Below, in pieces: positions 63,839 to 64,000 of a stretch of DNA of 64,000 nucleotides. This stretch comes from Candidatus Purcelliella pentastirinorum. GTDB taxonomy: Bacteria > Pseudomonadota > Gammaproteobacteria > Enterobacterales > Enterobacteriaceae. Position 1 is the stretch's first letter. Every line of letters starts with the position of its first letter. Below the pieces are notes generated by a model that did no database searches, had not been told where the DNA came from, and saw only the letters and a program-made list of their open reading frames with translations. The stretch covers positions 62,001 to 126,000 of the forward strand of contig NZ_CP028374.1 of the NCBI RefSeq assembly GCF_003391335.1, read 5' to 3'. The position numbers and the translations under genes are program-made.

Positions 63839-64000
63839 TTATATTATTTTTAATAATTTTTTAATAACATTAGTTATGTCACCAGCTCCTTGTATTATTA
63901 ATACATCATTACAAGTAAGAATAACTTTCAATTTATCTATCAAAAAATCAAAATCTTTTACAAAAATAGGACTTAATTTGCCAAGTATAAAAATATCACT
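63839..64000 (-). CDS. murC: UDP-N-acetylmuramate--L-alanine ligase, C-terminal end only
   Basis: First amino-acid-adding ligase of peptidoglycan synthesis. Only the last 53 codons lie in the window; the gene continues beyond base 64000. The visible stretch reads LTCNDVLIIQGAGDITNVIKKL, which aligns with the MurC end of E. coli ([22 protein letters not shown]), and then stops early, lacking the charged E. coli tail. The stop is at 63839-63841. The position near secA agrees with the E. coli division and cell wall cluster. Identification rests on this short match plus context. Confidence 0.82.
   Translation of the reverse strand, partial: SDIFILGKLSPIFVKDFDFLIDKLKVILTCNDVLIIQGAGDITNVIKKLLKII

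Overview
The window is one contiguous stretch of a very A+T-rich, gene-reduced gammaproteobacterial chromosome. It matches the small genomes of obligate insect endosymbionts related to Enterobacterales, similar in style to Buchnera or Blochmannia. Proteins are Lys/Asn/Ile-rich but keep E. coli-like lengths and catalytic motifs. Gene order still follows E. coli in long blocks, and the intergenic DNA is almost pure A+T. There are no phage genes, insertion sequences, transposases or CRISPR arrays. I cannot name the species from sequence alone.

Layout. 1-1170: 3' part of valS. 1177-9913: seven sulfate-assimilation genes in one minus-strand run (cysJ-cysI-cysH-cysG-cysD-cysN-cysC). 10114-22295: the E. 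coli frr-to-accA block on the minus strand (frr, uppS, cdsA, rseP, bamA, skp, fabZ, dnaE, accA), with dxr, lpxD, lpxA, lpxB and rnhB cut out. 22591-31082: recC-recB-recD. 31162-36569: tktA, a dead epd gene, pgk and fbaA. 36619-39566: eno and pyrG on the minus strand. 40122-44059: a shortened yhdP and tldD. 44278-53336: the dnaK-dnaJ-nhaA-rpsT-ribF-ileS-lspA block, with a recognisable sigma-32 promoter ahead of dnaK. 53940-54014: tRNA-Arg(UCU). 54139-57734: apaH, rsmA, a dead pdxA and surA. 58131-63538: pal, a NIF3-family gene, a dead coaE and secA. 63839-64000: the 3' end of murC.

How the genes work together. The cys block encodes activation of sulfate and its reduction to sulfide, including the siroheme synthase needed by the sulfite reductase; this is a typical nutritional function kept for an insect host. 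Central carbon genes (tktA, pgk, fbaA, eno), CTP synthase, DNA replication and repair (dnaE, recBCD), chaperones, and outer-membrane protein handling (bamA, skp, surA, pal, secA, lspA, rseP) are retained. Genes for lipid A, the MEP isoprenoid step Dxr, and the cell-division cluster between murC and secA are missing from their conserved positions.

The most informative signals are three decaying genes still readable in the DNA: epd and pdxA, both in de novo vitamin B6 synthesis, and coaE, the last step to coenzyme A. Several retained enzymes also carry replaced motif residues (ApaH, LspA, CdsA, RibF, CysJ) or have lost terminal domains (ValS, SecA). I found no clearly new biological system; the interest lies in how this genome is being dismantled and which regulation survives.
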